A DNA stretch of 64,000 bases from Stigmatella erecta (GCF_900111745.1 NZ_FOIJ01000003.1:730937-794936), one strand, 5' to 3'; shown: positions 30,518 to 40,505, numbered from the stretch's first letter. Made by a program: numbers and translations. The notes: generated by a model not told the origin, from the letters alone.

Positions 30518-31498
30518 ATGAAGAAGAGGTCCCCCAAGTCCCGCCTGCTGCCGTCCCTCGTGCCCGCCGTGGCGGCCTTGATCTTCGCCGCCCACCAGGG
30601 GCTCCAGGACTCGACCCCTCCCGCCCCTGTCCCCGCCGTGATCCGGCACCTCCTGCCGGAGGCGGAGCTCCCCCCCGGTCCGGTGGCGCCCCCGGAAGGG
30701 GCGGCGCACGCGCCCGAGCTGGACGTTCCGAGGGCCTCCCTCGATCCCCTGCGCCTGCCCCACGAGCACCTCTACCGGGTGAACCACCTGGCCCGGGCCC
30801 GGACCCTGCGCGAGCTGGGCGACCCGGCCGGGGCCATCACCGAGTGCCGGCGCGCCCTGCACGACGACCCTGGCCACGAGGAGGCCTTGCGGCTCCTAGC
30901 CCGCCTGGCGCCGCGCGAGGGAAGCCCGGACCTGGCCCTGGGGGCCCTCGCCCGCCTGGGGGACCAGTTCCCGGAGGATGCCTCCCCGCTCATCCAGCAG
31001 GCGCGCCTGCTCCTCTCCCTGGGCCGGTTCCCGGAGGCCGTGCGCGTGGGCGAAGAGGCCCTCCTGCGGGAGCCCGAGGAGGCCGAGGTGTACCAGGTGC
31101 TCGGCCGGGCCCACCTGGCCATGGGCGCGCTGCCCGAGGCCATCCTCCGCTTCCAGCAGGCCGTCCACCTGGCTCCCGAGCACGGCCATGCGCTCAACAA
31201 CCTCGGCTTCGCCTGGCTGCGCGCCAACGAGAACCAGAAGGCCGCCGAGGTGCTGGCCCGCGCCGCCGCCCTGCTCCCCCATGTGGGCCACGTCCACAAC
31301 AACCTGGGGGTGGCCTACGAGCGGCTCGGCCGCATGGCCGAGGCCCAGGCCGCCTATGCGGCCGCCACCCAGCTCTCCCCGCGCTACGTCAAGGCGCGCC
31401 TCAACGCCCACCGGATGAACACCGTGGCCCGGCTCCAGGAGACGCCCGCCCTGCTGGAGGAGCCCCGGGTCCCGGTTTCTCAAGAGTTGGAGCCGTAG
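30518..31498 (+). CDS. Exported TPR-repeat protein
   Basis: The ATG at 30518 has GGGAGGG eight bases upstream. 326 residues: an N-terminal membrane anchor or signal (LLPSLVPAVAALIFAAHQG, about 10-28), a Pro-rich spacer and about six TPR units (85-300, such as YQVLGRAHLAMGALPEAILRFQQAV and HVHNNLGVAYERLGRMAEAQ). TPRs mediate protein contacts; no catalytic domain is present. Its neighbours (exonuclease III, PBP1A) do not define a pathway. It ends 82 bases before the PBP1A gene and may be co-transcribed with it. Confidence 0.85.
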   Translation: MKKRSPKSRLLPSLVPAVAALIFAAHQGLQDSTPPAPVPAVIRHLLPEAELPPGPVAPPEGAAHAPELDVPRASLDPLRLPHEHLYRVNHLARARTLRELGDPAGAITECRRALHDDPGHEEALRLLARLAPREGSPDLALGALARLGDQFPEDASPLIQQARLLLSLGRFPEAVRVGEEALLREPEEAEVYQVLGRAHLAMGALPEAILRFQQAVHLAPEHGHALNNLGFAWLRANENQKAAEVLARAAALLPHVGHVHNNLGVAYERLGRMAEAQAAYAAATQLSPRYVKARLNAHRMNTVARLQETPALLEEPRVPVSQELEP

Positions 31499-31580
31499 GG
31501 CCCCGGGCCTTCGCGGGTGTCCAGGCAGGTTTCCGTTCCCTGCCCATCGGTCTAACGTGCTTTTCCTCCTCCCGAGCCCC

Positions 31581-34187
31581 ATGAACCCGGCACGAGCGAT
31601 GTCCACGCCTCCCGACGCCCTTCCTCCTTCCGAACCGCCCCAGGTTCCCCCTCCTGCCTCCCGCCCCGGGCCCGGCGCCCGCATCTGGAAGTGGACGAAG
31701 CGGCTGCTCATCGCCGCGGGGGTGCTCCTGGTGCTGACGGGCATCGCGGGCGTGAGCGCCTACTCCTACTTCAGCCAGGGCCTGCCTTCCGTGGAGGCCC
31801 TGCGCAACTACCAGCCGCCGCAGGTGACGAAGGTCACCTGTGGGGATGGCTCGCTCTGCGCCGAGTTCTACAACGAGCGCCGCACGCTGGTGCGCATCGA
31901 GGAGCTGCCCGCGCACGTGCGCAACGCGTTCCTCGCCGCCGAGGACGCGGACTTCTACAAGCACGAGGGCCTGGACTTCTTCGGCATCACCCGCGCGGCC
32001 CTGAAGAACCTCATCCCCGGCAGCCGCAAGTCCGGCGCCTCCACCATCACGCAGCAGGTGGTGAAGAACCTGCTGCTCACCCCGGAGCGGAGCCTCACGC
32101 GCAAGATCCGCGAGTGGATCCTCACCCCGCGCGTGGAGGAGGCATTCACCAAGGATCAGATCCTCAACCTCTACGTCAACCAGATCTACTACGGGCAGCG
32201 GCGCTACGGCCTGGAGGAGGCCGCGCTCTTCTACTTCGGCAAGCACGCCAAGGACCTGAGCCTGGGCGAGGCCACGGTGCTGGCCGGCACGCCCCAGTCC
32301 CCGCACCGCATCAACCCGGTGACGAACATCGTGCGCGCCAAGTCGCGGCAGAAGTACGTGCTGGAGCAGATGGCGCGCAACGGCTTCGCCTCCCGAGAGG
32401 ACGTGGACGCGGAGATGGACAAGCCCATCGTCCTGGCGCCCCGGCAGACGCCCCGCGTGGGCGCCTACTACGCCGAGGAGATGCGCCGCACGCTCATCGA
32501 GCGCTACGGGGAGAAGGCGGTGCTGGAGGGCGGCCTGCGCGTGCAGATCGCCATGGAGCCCAAGCACCAGGCGGTGGCGGAGGAGGCGGTGCGCACGGGC
32601 CTGGAGGCGCTCGACCGGCGCCAGGGCTACCGCGGGCCCCTGGGCACCCTGGAGGCGCAGCGCTTCGGGCGCATGAAGGACCTCATCGCCCACCGCATCG
32701 ACGAGGCCGGGCGCCGGCAGAAGGACGCGGAGTACGTGGCGGATCTCTCCCCGCTGGCCAAGGCGGCCCCCGAGCCCGAGTCCACGGGCGACGAGGGCGC
32801 CGAGGAGCAGCGCCCGGAGCTCGCCCCCGAGGAAGAGGCCCCGCCCTCGGCCGAGGAGACGCTGGTGGGCTCCGTGCCCCTCGTTCCCCTGAAGGAGGGG
32901 CTGCGCCTGGCCGGCTACATCGCCTCGGTGGACGACAAGCGGGGCGTGGCCCGGGTGGACCTCATCAGCCGCACCGCGGAGGTCTCCCTGCCCACGGTGA
33001 AGTGGGCCCGGATGAAGGGCAAGGGCGCGCCCGCGAAGATCTCCGAGGTGTTCACGCCGGGCGAGCTGGTGCTCGTGCGCATCACCAAGCCCACCCCGGC
33101 GCCGGCCGCCGTGGAGGCCACGCTGGATCAGATCCCCGTGGCCCAGGGAGGCCTCGTCGTCATCCGGCCCTCGGACCGGCACGTGCTGGCGCTGGTGGGG
33201 GGCTATGACTTCGACCGCTCGTCGTTCAACCGCGCCACACAGGCCAAGCGGCAGCCGGGCTCGTCCTTCAAGCCCTTTCTCTACGCGGCGGCGCTCGGCA
33301 GCGGACGCTACACGCCGCTGAGCACGGTGAACGATGCGCCCGAGGCCATCCGCGACCCGTACACCGGCAAGCAGTGGAAGCCGAAGAACTTCGACAACCG
33401 GTTCGAGGGCCCCATGACGCTTCGCGAGGCGCTCACCAAGTCCAAGAACACGGTGTCCGTGCGGCTCATCGAGTCGCTCACCCCCGCCACCGTCATCGAC
33501 TACGCGCGCCGCGCGGGCATCTCCTCGGCGCTGCCGGAGAACCTCACGCTGGCGCTGGGCACCGGCGAGGTGACGATGCTGGAGGCCGCCAACGCCTACG
33601 CCACGCTCCAGGCCAACGGCCGCTACGCGGACCCGCTCTTGCTGCTGCGCGTGCAGGACGCGCAGGGCGTGGTGCTGGAGGAGCACCAGCCCGCCTTCGA
33701 GGAGAAGCTGCCCCCGGCGGTGGCCTACCTCACCACGACACTCATGCGCAGCGTCGTCGAGGAGGGCACCGCCAAGGCCGTGCGCGAGCTGAACCGCCCC
33801 GCCGCCGGCAAGACGGGCACCACCAACGAGTCCAAGGACACGTGGTTCTCCGGCTACACCATGGACTACGTGGCCAGCGCCTGGGTGGGCTTCGATGACA
33901 ACACCCCGCTGGGCAGCACGGAGACGGGTGGCCGCGCGGCCCTGCCCATCTGGCTGGACTTCATGCGCGTGGCGCACGAGGGGCTGCCCGTGCGTGACTT
34001 CGAAGTGCCCCCCGGCATCATCGCCGTGCGGATCGACCCCTCGACCGGGCTGCTCGCCGGCACCTCCGTGCCCGGACGGCTCGAATCCTTCATGGAGGGC
34101 ACCCAGCCCACCGCCGAGGCGCCACCCCCGGGCCAGGTGGACCCGAGCGGGTTCTTCCTCGAGGACGGCAACCGGAGAGGTTTGTGA
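31581..34187 (+). CDS. mrcA: Bifunctional penicillin-binding protein 1A (GT51 plus transpeptidase)
   Basis: Start is uncertain between 31557 (GTG), 31581 (ATG) and 31599 (ATG); numbering uses 31581 (868 residues). One membrane helix (about 42-64) is followed by the glycosyltransferase domain with Glu121 in AAEDADFYKHEG and GASTITQQVVKN, an inserted OB-like region with an acidic stretch (about 400-440), and the transpeptidase with Ser561 (SSFK), SKN at 621 and KTGTT at 744. It polymerises and crosslinks peptidoglycan at the inner membrane. GTGA overlap with the next gene starts a four-gene coupled operon. Confidence 0.95.
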   Translation: MNPARAMSTPPDALPPSEPPQVPPPASRPGPGARIWKWTKRLLIAAGVLLVLTGIAGVSAYSYFSQGLPSVEALRNYQPPQVTKVTCGDGSLCAEFYNERRTLVRIEELPAHVRNAFLAAEDADFYKHEGLDFFGITRAALKNLIPGSRKSGASTITQQVVKNLLLTPERSLTRKIREWILTPRVEEAFTKDQILNLYVNQIYYGQRRYGLEEAALFYFGKHAKDLSLGEATVLAGTPQSPHRINPVTNIVRAKSRQKYVLEQMARNGFASREDVDAEMDKPIVLAPRQTPRVGAYYAEEMRRTLIERYGEKAVLEGGLRVQIAMEPKHQAVAEEAVRTGLEALDRRQGYRGPLGTLEAQRFGRMKDLIAHRIDEAGRRQKDAEYVADLSPLAKAAPEPESTGDEGAEEQRPELAPEEEAPPSAEETLVGSVPLVPLKEGLRLAGYIASVDDKRGVARVDLISRTAEVSLPTVKWARMKGKGAPAKISEVFTPGELVLVRITKPTPAPAAVEATLDQIPVAQGGLVVIRPSDRHVLALVGGYDFDRSSFNRATQAKRQPGSSFKPFLYAAALGSGRYTPLSTVNDAPEAIRDPYTGKQWKPKNFDNRFEGPMTLREALTKSKNTVSVRLIESLTPATVIDYARRAGISSALPENLTLALGTGEVTMLEAANAYATLQANGRYADPLLLLRVQDAQGVVLEEHQPAFEEKLPPAVAYLTTTLMRSVVEEGTAKAVRELNRPAAGKTGTTNESKDTWFSGYTMDYVASAWVGFDDNTPLGSTETGGRAALPIWLDFMRVAHEGLPVRDFEVPPGIIAVRIDPSTGLLAGTSVPGRLESFMEGTQPTAEAPPPGQVDPSGFFLEDGNRRGL

Positions 34188-35554
34188 GCCGCCTTCTTCT
34201 GCCGCTCCTGCTGTCCACCGTTGTTGTGGCCTCCGCCGGGGCCGCCCCCGCGGAGGGGCCGCCTTCCGTCGAGCGGCTCGCGCAGTTCGTGGCCGAGGAC
34301 GTGCGCGCCCAGTCCCCCGAGGCGCCCGTCGCCCTTCACCTGAGCGGCGCCTCGCCCGAGATGCGGCGCGCGATGGGGACCCTGCTCGCCTCGCGGCTGG
34401 CCGCCCTGGAGCTGGGCCCGATGGTGCTGGAGGCCCCCTCCCCCGAGGAGGCCGAGGCGCTGGCCCGGGACCAGGGCGCCCGCGCGCTCGTGCGCCTCAC
34501 CCTCTCGCTTCAGGAGGGCGCGCTGCATGCCCGGGGCGATGTGCTGGGCACCTGGGCCAACTTCTGGTCCGGCCGCACCCCGACCCGGCCCGCCAGCCCC
34601 GCCGCCGCCCTCACGCGGTCCGTGGAGGCCGACGCGGGCACGCTGGCCCTCCTCTCGGTGGTGCCTCCGCCCAGCAGCGGCAGTGGCTCGGTGATGCCCC
34701 TGGCGCCCGTGTCCGGCTCCCGCCAGGTGCGGCTGATGGGCGCGGTGCTGGTGCAGCTGGAGCAGCCCCCCGCCGCCCTGGCCGCGGGAGACCTGGATGG
34801 CGATGGCCGGGACGAGGTGGCGGTGCTCACCCACCGGGCCGTGTCCGTCTATGCCGGGGATGGGCGCCTGCTCGCGCGCCGCGAGCTCGAAGGCATTCCC
34901 CTGAGCTCCACGCCCCCCCGGGAGCCCTTCGGCGTGGTGGCCGTCCTGCCCCAGCCGCCCCGGCTGGCGGCCTGGTCCGCCCACTTCGCCCACGGCGAGG
35001 TGCTCGTGCTCGACCGGGCCCAGGGCGCCCTGCGTCCCATTGGCCCGCTGGACACCGCGCCCCTGGGCGCCAACGAGCGCGCCAGCTTCACGCCGGGCCG
35101 GACGACGTTCGCGCCGGAGGTCCGGGTGGGCGAGGGCCAGCTGCTCTCCGTCCCCGCCCCCTTCGTCAGCGCGAGCCTCGCCGCCTCCCAGCTGCTCTTC
35201 GTCCACCCGGATGGCGGCGGCTCGCTGTACCCCCGCGCCACCACCCCGCCCATCCGCATGCAGGGGCTGGGCGCCGGCAGCGCGCTGGGAGACCTGGATG
35301 GGGATGGGCGGCCCGAGCTGATCACCACCTCCCCGCTCCTCTTTCCCAACCCCGACTTCGTGCGCGTCCACGCGCTCACCGGGGATGACCCCACGGCCCA
35401 CAGCCCGCTCTGGCAGAGCACCCTGCCGGTGGGCCGCGCGCTGCAGGTGGTGACGGCCGACCTGGACCTGGACCACCGGCGGGAAGTCCTCGTGGGCCTC
35501 TGGCTCCCGGATGGCACGGGACAGGTCTTCCTCATGCGCCAGGGGGCGCCATGA
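34184..35554 (+). CDS. Exported FG-GAP/VCBS-repeat protein
   Basis: Signal peptide (MSRLLLPLLLSTVVVASAGA), then an N-terminal domain of about 180 residues reminiscent of a TolB-like fold, and a C-terminal region with FG-GAP calcium-binding motifs (AAGDLDGDGRDEVAVLT near 205, ALGDLDGDGRPELITTS near 370, and a third weaker VTADLDLDHRREVLVGL near 430). These form beta-propeller blades. GTG start overlaps the PBP1A stop and the gene overlaps the next (ATGA), so expression is coupled to PBP1A. The function is unknown; an envelope assembly or sensing role is an inference from context. Confidence 0.8.
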   Translation: MSRLLLPLLLSTVVVASAGAAPAEGPPSVERLAQFVAEDVRAQSPEAPVALHLSGASPEMRRAMGTLLASRLAALELGPMVLEAPSPEEAEALARDQGARALVRLTLSLQEGALHARGDVLGTWANFWSGRTPTRPASPAAALTRSVEADAGTLALLSVVPPPSSGSGSVMPLAPVSGSRQVRLMGAVLVQLEQPPAALAAGDLDGDGRDEVAVLTHRAVSVYAGDGRLLARRELEGIPLSSTPPREPFGVVAVLPQPPRLAAWSAHFAHGEVLVLDRAQGALRPIGPLDTAPLGANERASFTPGRTTFAPEVRVGEGQLLSVPAPFVSASLAASQLLFVHPDGGGSLYPRATTPPIRMQGLGAGSALGDLDGDGRPELITTSPLLFPNPDFVRVHALTGDDPTAHSPLWQSTLPVGRALQVVTADLDLDHRREVLVGLWLPDGTGQVFLMRQGAP

Positions 35555-36927
35555 CACTCCGGCACGCTCTCGCAGGCCTTCTCGTCCTCGGCGCCGCCCC
35601 CACGCTCGCCGCGGGGCGCGTTCCCTATGGGGGCGAGCTGCGGCTGGCCCACACGGGCCCGGCCCCCCAGGGAGACCCCACGCTCGCGGACACCCCCGTG
35701 GAGGCCACGCTCCTGGGCCTCCAGTCCCGCCCGCTCTGCCGGCTGGAGGCGAACGGCACCGCCCACCCCACCGTGGCGCGCGAGCTGTCCCGCCCCATGG
35801 CCCAGACGGTGCGCATCGCGCTGCCCTCGCTGGGACTGGCCAACACCCTGGCCCGGACGTGGACGCGCTTCACGGGCACCGACGCCCCGTCGCCCTACCG
35901 CGCGCTCCTGTTTCCCGTGAACGGCGAGGCCCGGCAGCTCTCCCCCCGGGGCACGGCCCTGGAGCTGCCCCTGTCCTTTCCCTGGCCGGACCTGGAGCGC
36001 TCGCTGTGCCACCCGGCGCTGGCCCTGCCCGTCACGACGGGCGCCCCGTCCCTGGGGCCCTTCGCCTCCACCACCCCGGGCGTCTTCGACGCGCGGCTCG
36101 GCTACCCCGAGGGCCGTCCTTATCTCGACCGCCTCCTGGTCACCCGGACGGATGAGCGGGGCCTCACGCGGATGTGGACCGCCCGGCAGGTGCACGTGGC
36201 GCTGGGGGCCTTGCCGGAAGCCGGTTCCCCTCAGGGGGCGGCGCTCCATGCCACCTACCTCGCCTTCTCGCCGCGCCGGGTGCCCGCGGACTTCCGGCAG
36301 GCCTTCGAGAGCGCCGTCGACCGGGACGATCTGATCCGCCTCTTCGTGCGCCCCCCCGCGGTGCCCATGCCCCACCTGCTGCCGCCCGCCCTGCTGGCCC
36401 AGGCGCCCCGGCCGCGCCCGGGCTCCCCGGCCTCGGGGGGCACGCGGACGGTGACGCTGCTCTACGACGCGGGCATCGAGGACCAGCGCGCGGTGGCCGA
36501 GCGCATCCAGGTGAAGCTCCACGAGCGCGGCTACAAGGTCGCGCTGGAGCCCCTGCCCCGCGCCACCCTGCGCTCCCGCTGGGCCAAGGGGGACTTCGAC
36601 CTGATGCTGCACGCGCTGCTGTTGCCGCCGCTGCCGGGCCCCGCGCTGGCGGTGGTGCTGGACGCGGCCGGCCGGAAGGACCTGCTGGGCGTGGAGCTGC
36701 CCCTCATCGGCGCCATCGAGGATGCCTCCGCGAGGGATACGCGGGCCCGGGAGCGGGCGCTCGCCCTGGCCCCCTCCGTGCCCCTGCTTCCTTTGTATGC
36801 GCAGGGCCTCGGCCTGCGCGTGGCCCCCGAGCTCGAGGGCCTGGAGCTGGACGCCCAGGGGCTGCCCCTGCTCGAAGGGGCCTACCTGCCCCCGGCGCCC
36901 CCAGCGGCGCCCGGGAGCCGGAAGTGA
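35551..36927 (+). CDS. Exported protein resembling family 5 solute-binding proteins
   Basis: Signal peptide (about 1-21, ending TLAAG), then YGGELRLAHTG at the start of the mature protein and, later, FRQAFESAVDRDDLIRLFV and RAVAERIQVKLHERGYKVALE, which resemble peptide-binding proteins of the OppA/DppA class. At 458 residues it is shorter than typical OppA and no ABC permease is nearby, so a sensor role feeding the following histidine kinase is conceivable. The ATG overlaps the FG-GAP gene stop (ATGA). Similarity is partial; this is the weakest functional call of the operon. Confidence 0.7.
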   Translation: MTLRHALAGLLVLGAAPTLAAGRVPYGGELRLAHTGPAPQGDPTLADTPVEATLLGLQSRPLCRLEANGTAHPTVARELSRPMAQTVRIALPSLGLANTLARTWTRFTGTDAPSPYRALLFPVNGEARQLSPRGTALELPLSFPWPDLERSLCHPALALPVTTGAPSLGPFASTTPGVFDARLGYPEGRPYLDRLLVTRTDERGLTRMWTARQVHVALGALPEAGSPQGAALHATYLAFSPRRVPADFRQAFESAVDRDDLIRLFVRPPAVPMPHLLPPALLAQAPRPRPGSPASGGTRTVTLLYDAGIEDQRAVAERIQVKLHERGYKVALEPLPRATLRSRWAKGDFDLMLHALLLPPLPGPALAVVLDAAGRKDLLGVELPLIGAIEDASARDTRARERALALAPSVPLLPLYAQGLGLRVAPELEGLELDAQGLPLLEGAYLPPAPPAAPGSRK

Positions 36928-36934
36928 GCAGGCC

Positions 36935-38584
36935 ATGCGCCTGAGAACCCGGCTCGCGCTGGCCTTCGCCGTGCTGGCGCTGGTGCCGCTGGCGGTGGTG
37001 GTGCCCCTCACCATGAGCCGCCTGCGCACCACCCTCTCGCGCGAGCTGGACGCGCGCATGGAGGGCGCCGCCACCTCCGCCCAGGAGGGGCTGGAGCGCT
37101 CCGCCGAGCGCGCCCGCCGCGCCGTGGAGGAGCTGGTGGAGAGCACCGCCATGGAGGACCTGGCCCGCGAGGCCCGCGAGCGCCCCACCCAGGCCATCCA
37201 GGCGGGGACGGCCGAGGGGCTGATGAAGAGCCGGAGCCTCACGGTGCTCAGCCTCTTCGACCGGCAGGGCACCACGCTGTCCTCGGGCCACCTGCCCGCG
37301 CGGCGGGGAGACCCCGACCCGGCCCTCTTCGCCGTCACCCAGCAGAAGTCCCCCAAGCCCGTGCCCGTGCGCGTGAGCGTGCGCGGAGACAGCGGCCTCC
37401 GGGAGATGCCCGCGCTCGTCACGGCCCGCCCGGTGGACTACGGCGACTCCCGGCTGTGGGCCGTGGGCGGCGTGCTGCTGGACGAGGGGCTTGCCCAGCA
37501 CCTGGCGCGGCTCACCCAGGCCGAGGTGTCCCTGCTCTCGCAGGGCACCGTGGTGGCGCGGGCCGGCAGCGCCACGGCGCCCACGGTGGAGCGCGTGCTG
37601 CCCCTGGGAGACGTGGCCGCGGTGCACCTCGTCTTCAGCCGGGCGGCGGCGCGGGAGGCCGAGCAGGGCGTCATCAACGCCTTCCTCCTCATGGCCGCGC
37701 TGGGGCTGGGCTTCTCGGTGCTGCTGGGGCTGCTCATGGCCCGCCGCATCACCCGGCCGGTGGAGGCGCTCACCGAAGGCGCCCGCCGCGTGGCCGCGGG
37801 CTCGCGCCAGGTGCGGGTGAAGGCCGAGGCCAGCGGCGAGGTGGGCGAGCTGGTGCACGCCTTCAACCACATGACCTCCGAGCTGCTCACCACCACCGAG
37901 CAGCTCATGGCCAGCGAGCGCATCGCCGCGTGGCAGGAGGTGGCGCGGCGGCTGGCCCACGAAATCAAGAACCCCCTCACCCCCATCCAGATGTCGCTGG
38001 AGACGCTGCTCGCCGCCCAGAGCGCCCAGGACGCGCGCTTCCCGGCGCTCTTCCGCGAGAGCGCGGGGGTGGTGCTGGAGGAGGTGGACCGGCTGCGCCG
38101 CATCGTCGACGAGTTCAGCCGCTTCGCCCGGCTGCCCAAGCCGCAGATGGCGCCGGTGGACCTGGGCGAGCTGGTGCAGAGCATCCTCTCGCTCTACGCC
38201 ACCCCGCCCCCGGGCATCACCCTGCTGCCCACGCTGCAGACGGGGGTGGTGGCGCAGGCGGACCGGGATCAGCTCACGCAGGTGCTCGTCAACCTGGTGA
38301 AGAACGCGGAGGAGGCCCTGGCGGAGCGGGGCGGCTCGGTGCGCGTGCGCGTGAAGGGCACGCAGACGGAGGCCATCGTGGAGGTGGAGGACACGGGGCC
38401 GGGCATTCCGCAGGAGCACCGCAGCCGCATCTTCGAGCCCTACTTCACCACCAAGCAGGGGGGCACCGGGCTGGGGCTGGCCATCGCCGCCCGGATTCTC
38501 CAGGAGCACGGCGGCAAGCTGGAGGTGGGCGGCGAGCCCGGCGAAGGGGCCCGCTTCAGCCTCGTGCTGCCGCGCCAGGAGTGA
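36935..38584 (+). CDS. NtrY/NtrB-like membrane sensor histidine kinase (candidate CrdS)
   Basis: ATG at 36935, seven bases after the upstream stop. 549 residues: helix 1 (about 7-28), a periplasmic region of about 200 residues, helix 2 (about 250-272, FLLMAALGLGFSVLLGLLM), HAMP (RRITRPVEALTEGARRVAAGS), HisKA (His in RLAHEIKNPLTPIQMSLE) and HATPase (NLVKNAEEALAE, VEDTGPGIP, GGTGLGLAIA). This sequence type usually pairs with NtrC-family regulators. In M. xanthus the CrdA kinase CrdS is, as I recall, encoded a few tens of genes from crdA; this gene stands at the equivalent position, about 18.5 kb from the CrdA-like gene. Equivalence is inferred. Confidence 0.88.
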   Translation: MRLRTRLALAFAVLALVPLAVVVPLTMSRLRTTLSRELDARMEGAATSAQEGLERSAERARRAVEELVESTAMEDLAREARERPTQAIQAGTAEGLMKSRSLTVLSLFDRQGTTLSSGHLPARRGDPDPALFAVTQQKSPKPVPVRVSVRGDSGLREMPALVTARPVDYGDSRLWAVGGVLLDEGLAQHLARLTQAEVSLLSQGTVVARAGSATAPTVERVLPLGDVAAVHLVFSRAAAREAEQGVINAFLLMAALGLGFSVLLGLLMARRITRPVEALTEGARRVAAGSRQVRVKAEASGEVGELVHAFNHMTSELLTTTEQLMASERIAAWQEVARRLAHEIKNPLTPIQMSLETLLAAQSAQDARFPALFRESAGVVLEEVDRLRRIVDEFSRFARLPKPQMAPVDLGELVQSILSLYATPPPGITLLPTLQTGVVAQADRDQLTQVLVNLVKNAEEALAERGGSVRVRVKGTQTEAIVEVEDTGPGIPQEHRSRIFEPYFTTKQGGTGLGLAIAARILQEHGGKLEVGGEPGEGARFSLVLPRQE

Positions 38585-38585
38585 G

Positions 38586-40505
38586 TCAGTCCTTGACGGG
38601 GGTGGCCTTGAGGGCCGCCTTGCCCTCCTTCACGTACACCTGGAAGCGCACGGTGCGGCAGGTGTACTTCTGCACGAGCTGCTCCTTGTTCTTGCGGAGC
38701 TTCTGCACGAACTTGTCGTAGGTGAGGCCGTCGGCCTGCTCCCCGCACCGCTCGCGGGTGAGGACGAACTCCCGGAAGACTTCCTGGAAGTGGTAGTCCT
38801 CCTCCGAGAAGGCATCGGCCACGTTGCCCATGAACGTCGAGGCCCCGGGCAGCGACGAGCCCGGCAACGGCACGGCCGCGGCGGCGGAGGGCACGGCCCA
38901 GGGCACCGACGCGGGGCCGGGCGCGGGCACGGGCGCCGTGGGGTAGGTGTCCGCGAACGGCATCGGCATCTCGCGGGTGGGCGGGCGGACGGAGGCCTGG
39001 AGCAGCTCGCGCGGAATGGTGGCCACGCGGGTCGTCTCCGGGCTGTCGATCGTCGCCGCGGCGGCGGCCATCGGATCGGCGGCCTGCTGGAGCGTGTACG
39101 CCGCCGTGGGGATCTCCTCGAAGGAGAACGCGCCCGCGCGCGGCGAGGCGGTGGAGAACGACGGATCCTCGATGGACGGCAGCACGGGCGAGAGGCCCTG
39201 CTCAGGCTCGAAGGGGACGACGGCCCCGGCCAGCAGGGGCTGCGGCTCGGGCGCGGGCGGAAAGGGGAACGCCTCCTCGGGGGCGGGGGCCGTGTAGCCG
39301 TGCTCCGGGGGTGGGGCGGCGCCGAACGGCAGGTCCGGCGAGCCCCCGGGCAGCCCGGACGCATCGGCCAGCGGCGTGTGCAGGGTGTTCTCCAGGCTCT
39401 GCGGGGAGGACGGCAGTCTCATCGCGGACACCGGCTCGGCCCCCAGCGCGGGCGCCGCCGCGGAGGAGGCGGCCGCCGCACCGGCCAGGCCCAGCGTGTC
39501 CCGGCCGCCGGCGGCGGGCGCCGCGGCCTGCCGCGAAGAGGAGCCCATGAGCACGGTCCACAGCAGGCTCAGCCCCAGCAGGCCCGCGAGCCCCATCAGG
39601 GCGTTGCGCTGATAGTCCGCCAGCGTGCCCAGCAGGGGCCGGGTGCTCACCAGGGCGATCACCTCGTAGGGGGTGCCCTCCAGCTCCCGGCGCGTCCCCA
39701 CCACCAGCGGCGCCTGGCCGCCCAGGTAGTCCTTGCCCGTGGCGAGCACCGGCAGCTTCACGGGCCCCAGCGCCTGGAGCGCGCCGCGCTGCACGACGGG
39801 CTGCGAGGCCTTGAGCGTGGTGACGGCGCTCTCGACGAGCGTCTTCTGCCCGCCGCTGGCCACCACCTGGTTCTCCTTCACCAGCCCGAGCGCGGCGGCG
39901 CCGGCGCTGACCGCCGGGCTGTCGAGAAGCCCCTCGGGCAGCAGCGGCACGCCCACCACCAGCGTGGCGGCGAGCTGGGTCTCCAGCTGCTCCGCCCCGG
40001 GGATGCGCACGAAGTTCCAGAGCACCGGCACGGAGGCAAAGGCATGGGGCGCGCCGAACGCCTCCACCACGGCGGGGGCCTCGGCCTGGAGCAGCGCCTT
40101 CACGTCCAGCTCCGCGACCTTGTCAGTCCCAGGCTGCCCCACGCGCGCGTGCCAGGCATCCTGCGGCGTGGAGATCGCGAAGAACACGCCGGGGATGTCC
40201 TTGGGCAGCAGCGCCTCGGCGGCCGACTGCACGGAGGCGAAGCCGCGGATGTCCTGCTCCTGGGTATTCACCAGTTGCTGCACGGCCGAGACCAGCTCGG
40301 GGCTCGCCGCCAACCGCAAGGCCAGGGCCCGGGCGATCGCGCGCCGGCTCTCCAGCGTGCGGACCACTTCCGTGGTGCTCGAAGCGGCCTGCGCCTGAGC
40401 CCCCTCGACGGCGCGGGCACCCATCGGGCCCGACAGCACGGCGAGGTGAACCAGGCCCAGCGCGAGCACCAGGAGTGCGAAAATCAGAAACTTGACGCGA
40501 ACCAT
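38586..40505 (-). CDS. Membrane-anchored protein with sensor-like domain and long low-complexity linker (MXAN_5187-like)
   Basis: ATG at 40505 (MVRVKFLIFALLV). 639 residues: N-terminal helix (5-25), an extracytoplasmic region (about 35-295) shaped like a Cache-type sensor (VFFAISTPQDAWHARVG, APLVVGTRRELEGTPYEVI), a second helix (about 305-325), a 240-residue Ala/Pro/Ser-rich cytoplasmic linker and a conserved C-terminal domain (about 560-639, EEDYHFQEVFREFVLTRERC) that I recall from M. xanthus MXAN_5187-family proteins. No enzymatic motif. Convergent with the CrdS-like kinase gene. Function unknown. Confidence 0.75.
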   Translation of the reverse strand: MVRVKFLIFALLVLALGLVHLAVLSGPMGARAVEGAQAQAASSTTEVVRTLESRRAIARALALRLAASPELVSAVQQLVNTQEQDIRGFASVQSAAEALLPKDIPGVFFAISTPQDAWHARVGQPGTDKVAELDVKALLQAEAPAVVEAFGAPHAFASVPVLWNFVRIPGAEQLETQLAATLVVGVPLLPEGLLDSPAVSAGAAALGLVKENQVVASGGQKTLVESAVTTLKASQPVVQRGALQALGPVKLPVLATGKDYLGGQAPLVVGTRRELEGTPYEVIALVSTRPLLGTLADYQRNALMGLAGLLGLSLLWTVLMGSSSRQAAAPAAGGRDTLGLAGAAAASSAAAPALGAEPVSAMRLPSSPQSLENTLHTPLADASGLPGGSPDLPFGAAPPPEHGYTAPAPEEAFPFPPAPEPQPLLAGAVVPFEPEQGLSPVLPSIEDPSFSTASPRAGAFSFEEIPTAAYTLQQAADPMAAAAATIDSPETTRVATIPRELLQASVRPPTREMPMPFADTYPTAPVPAPGPASVPWAVPSAAAAVPLPGSSLPGASTFMGNVADAFSEEDYHFQEVFREFVLTRERCGEQADGLTYDKFVQKLRKNKEQLVQKYTCRTVRFQVYVKEGKAALKATPVKD

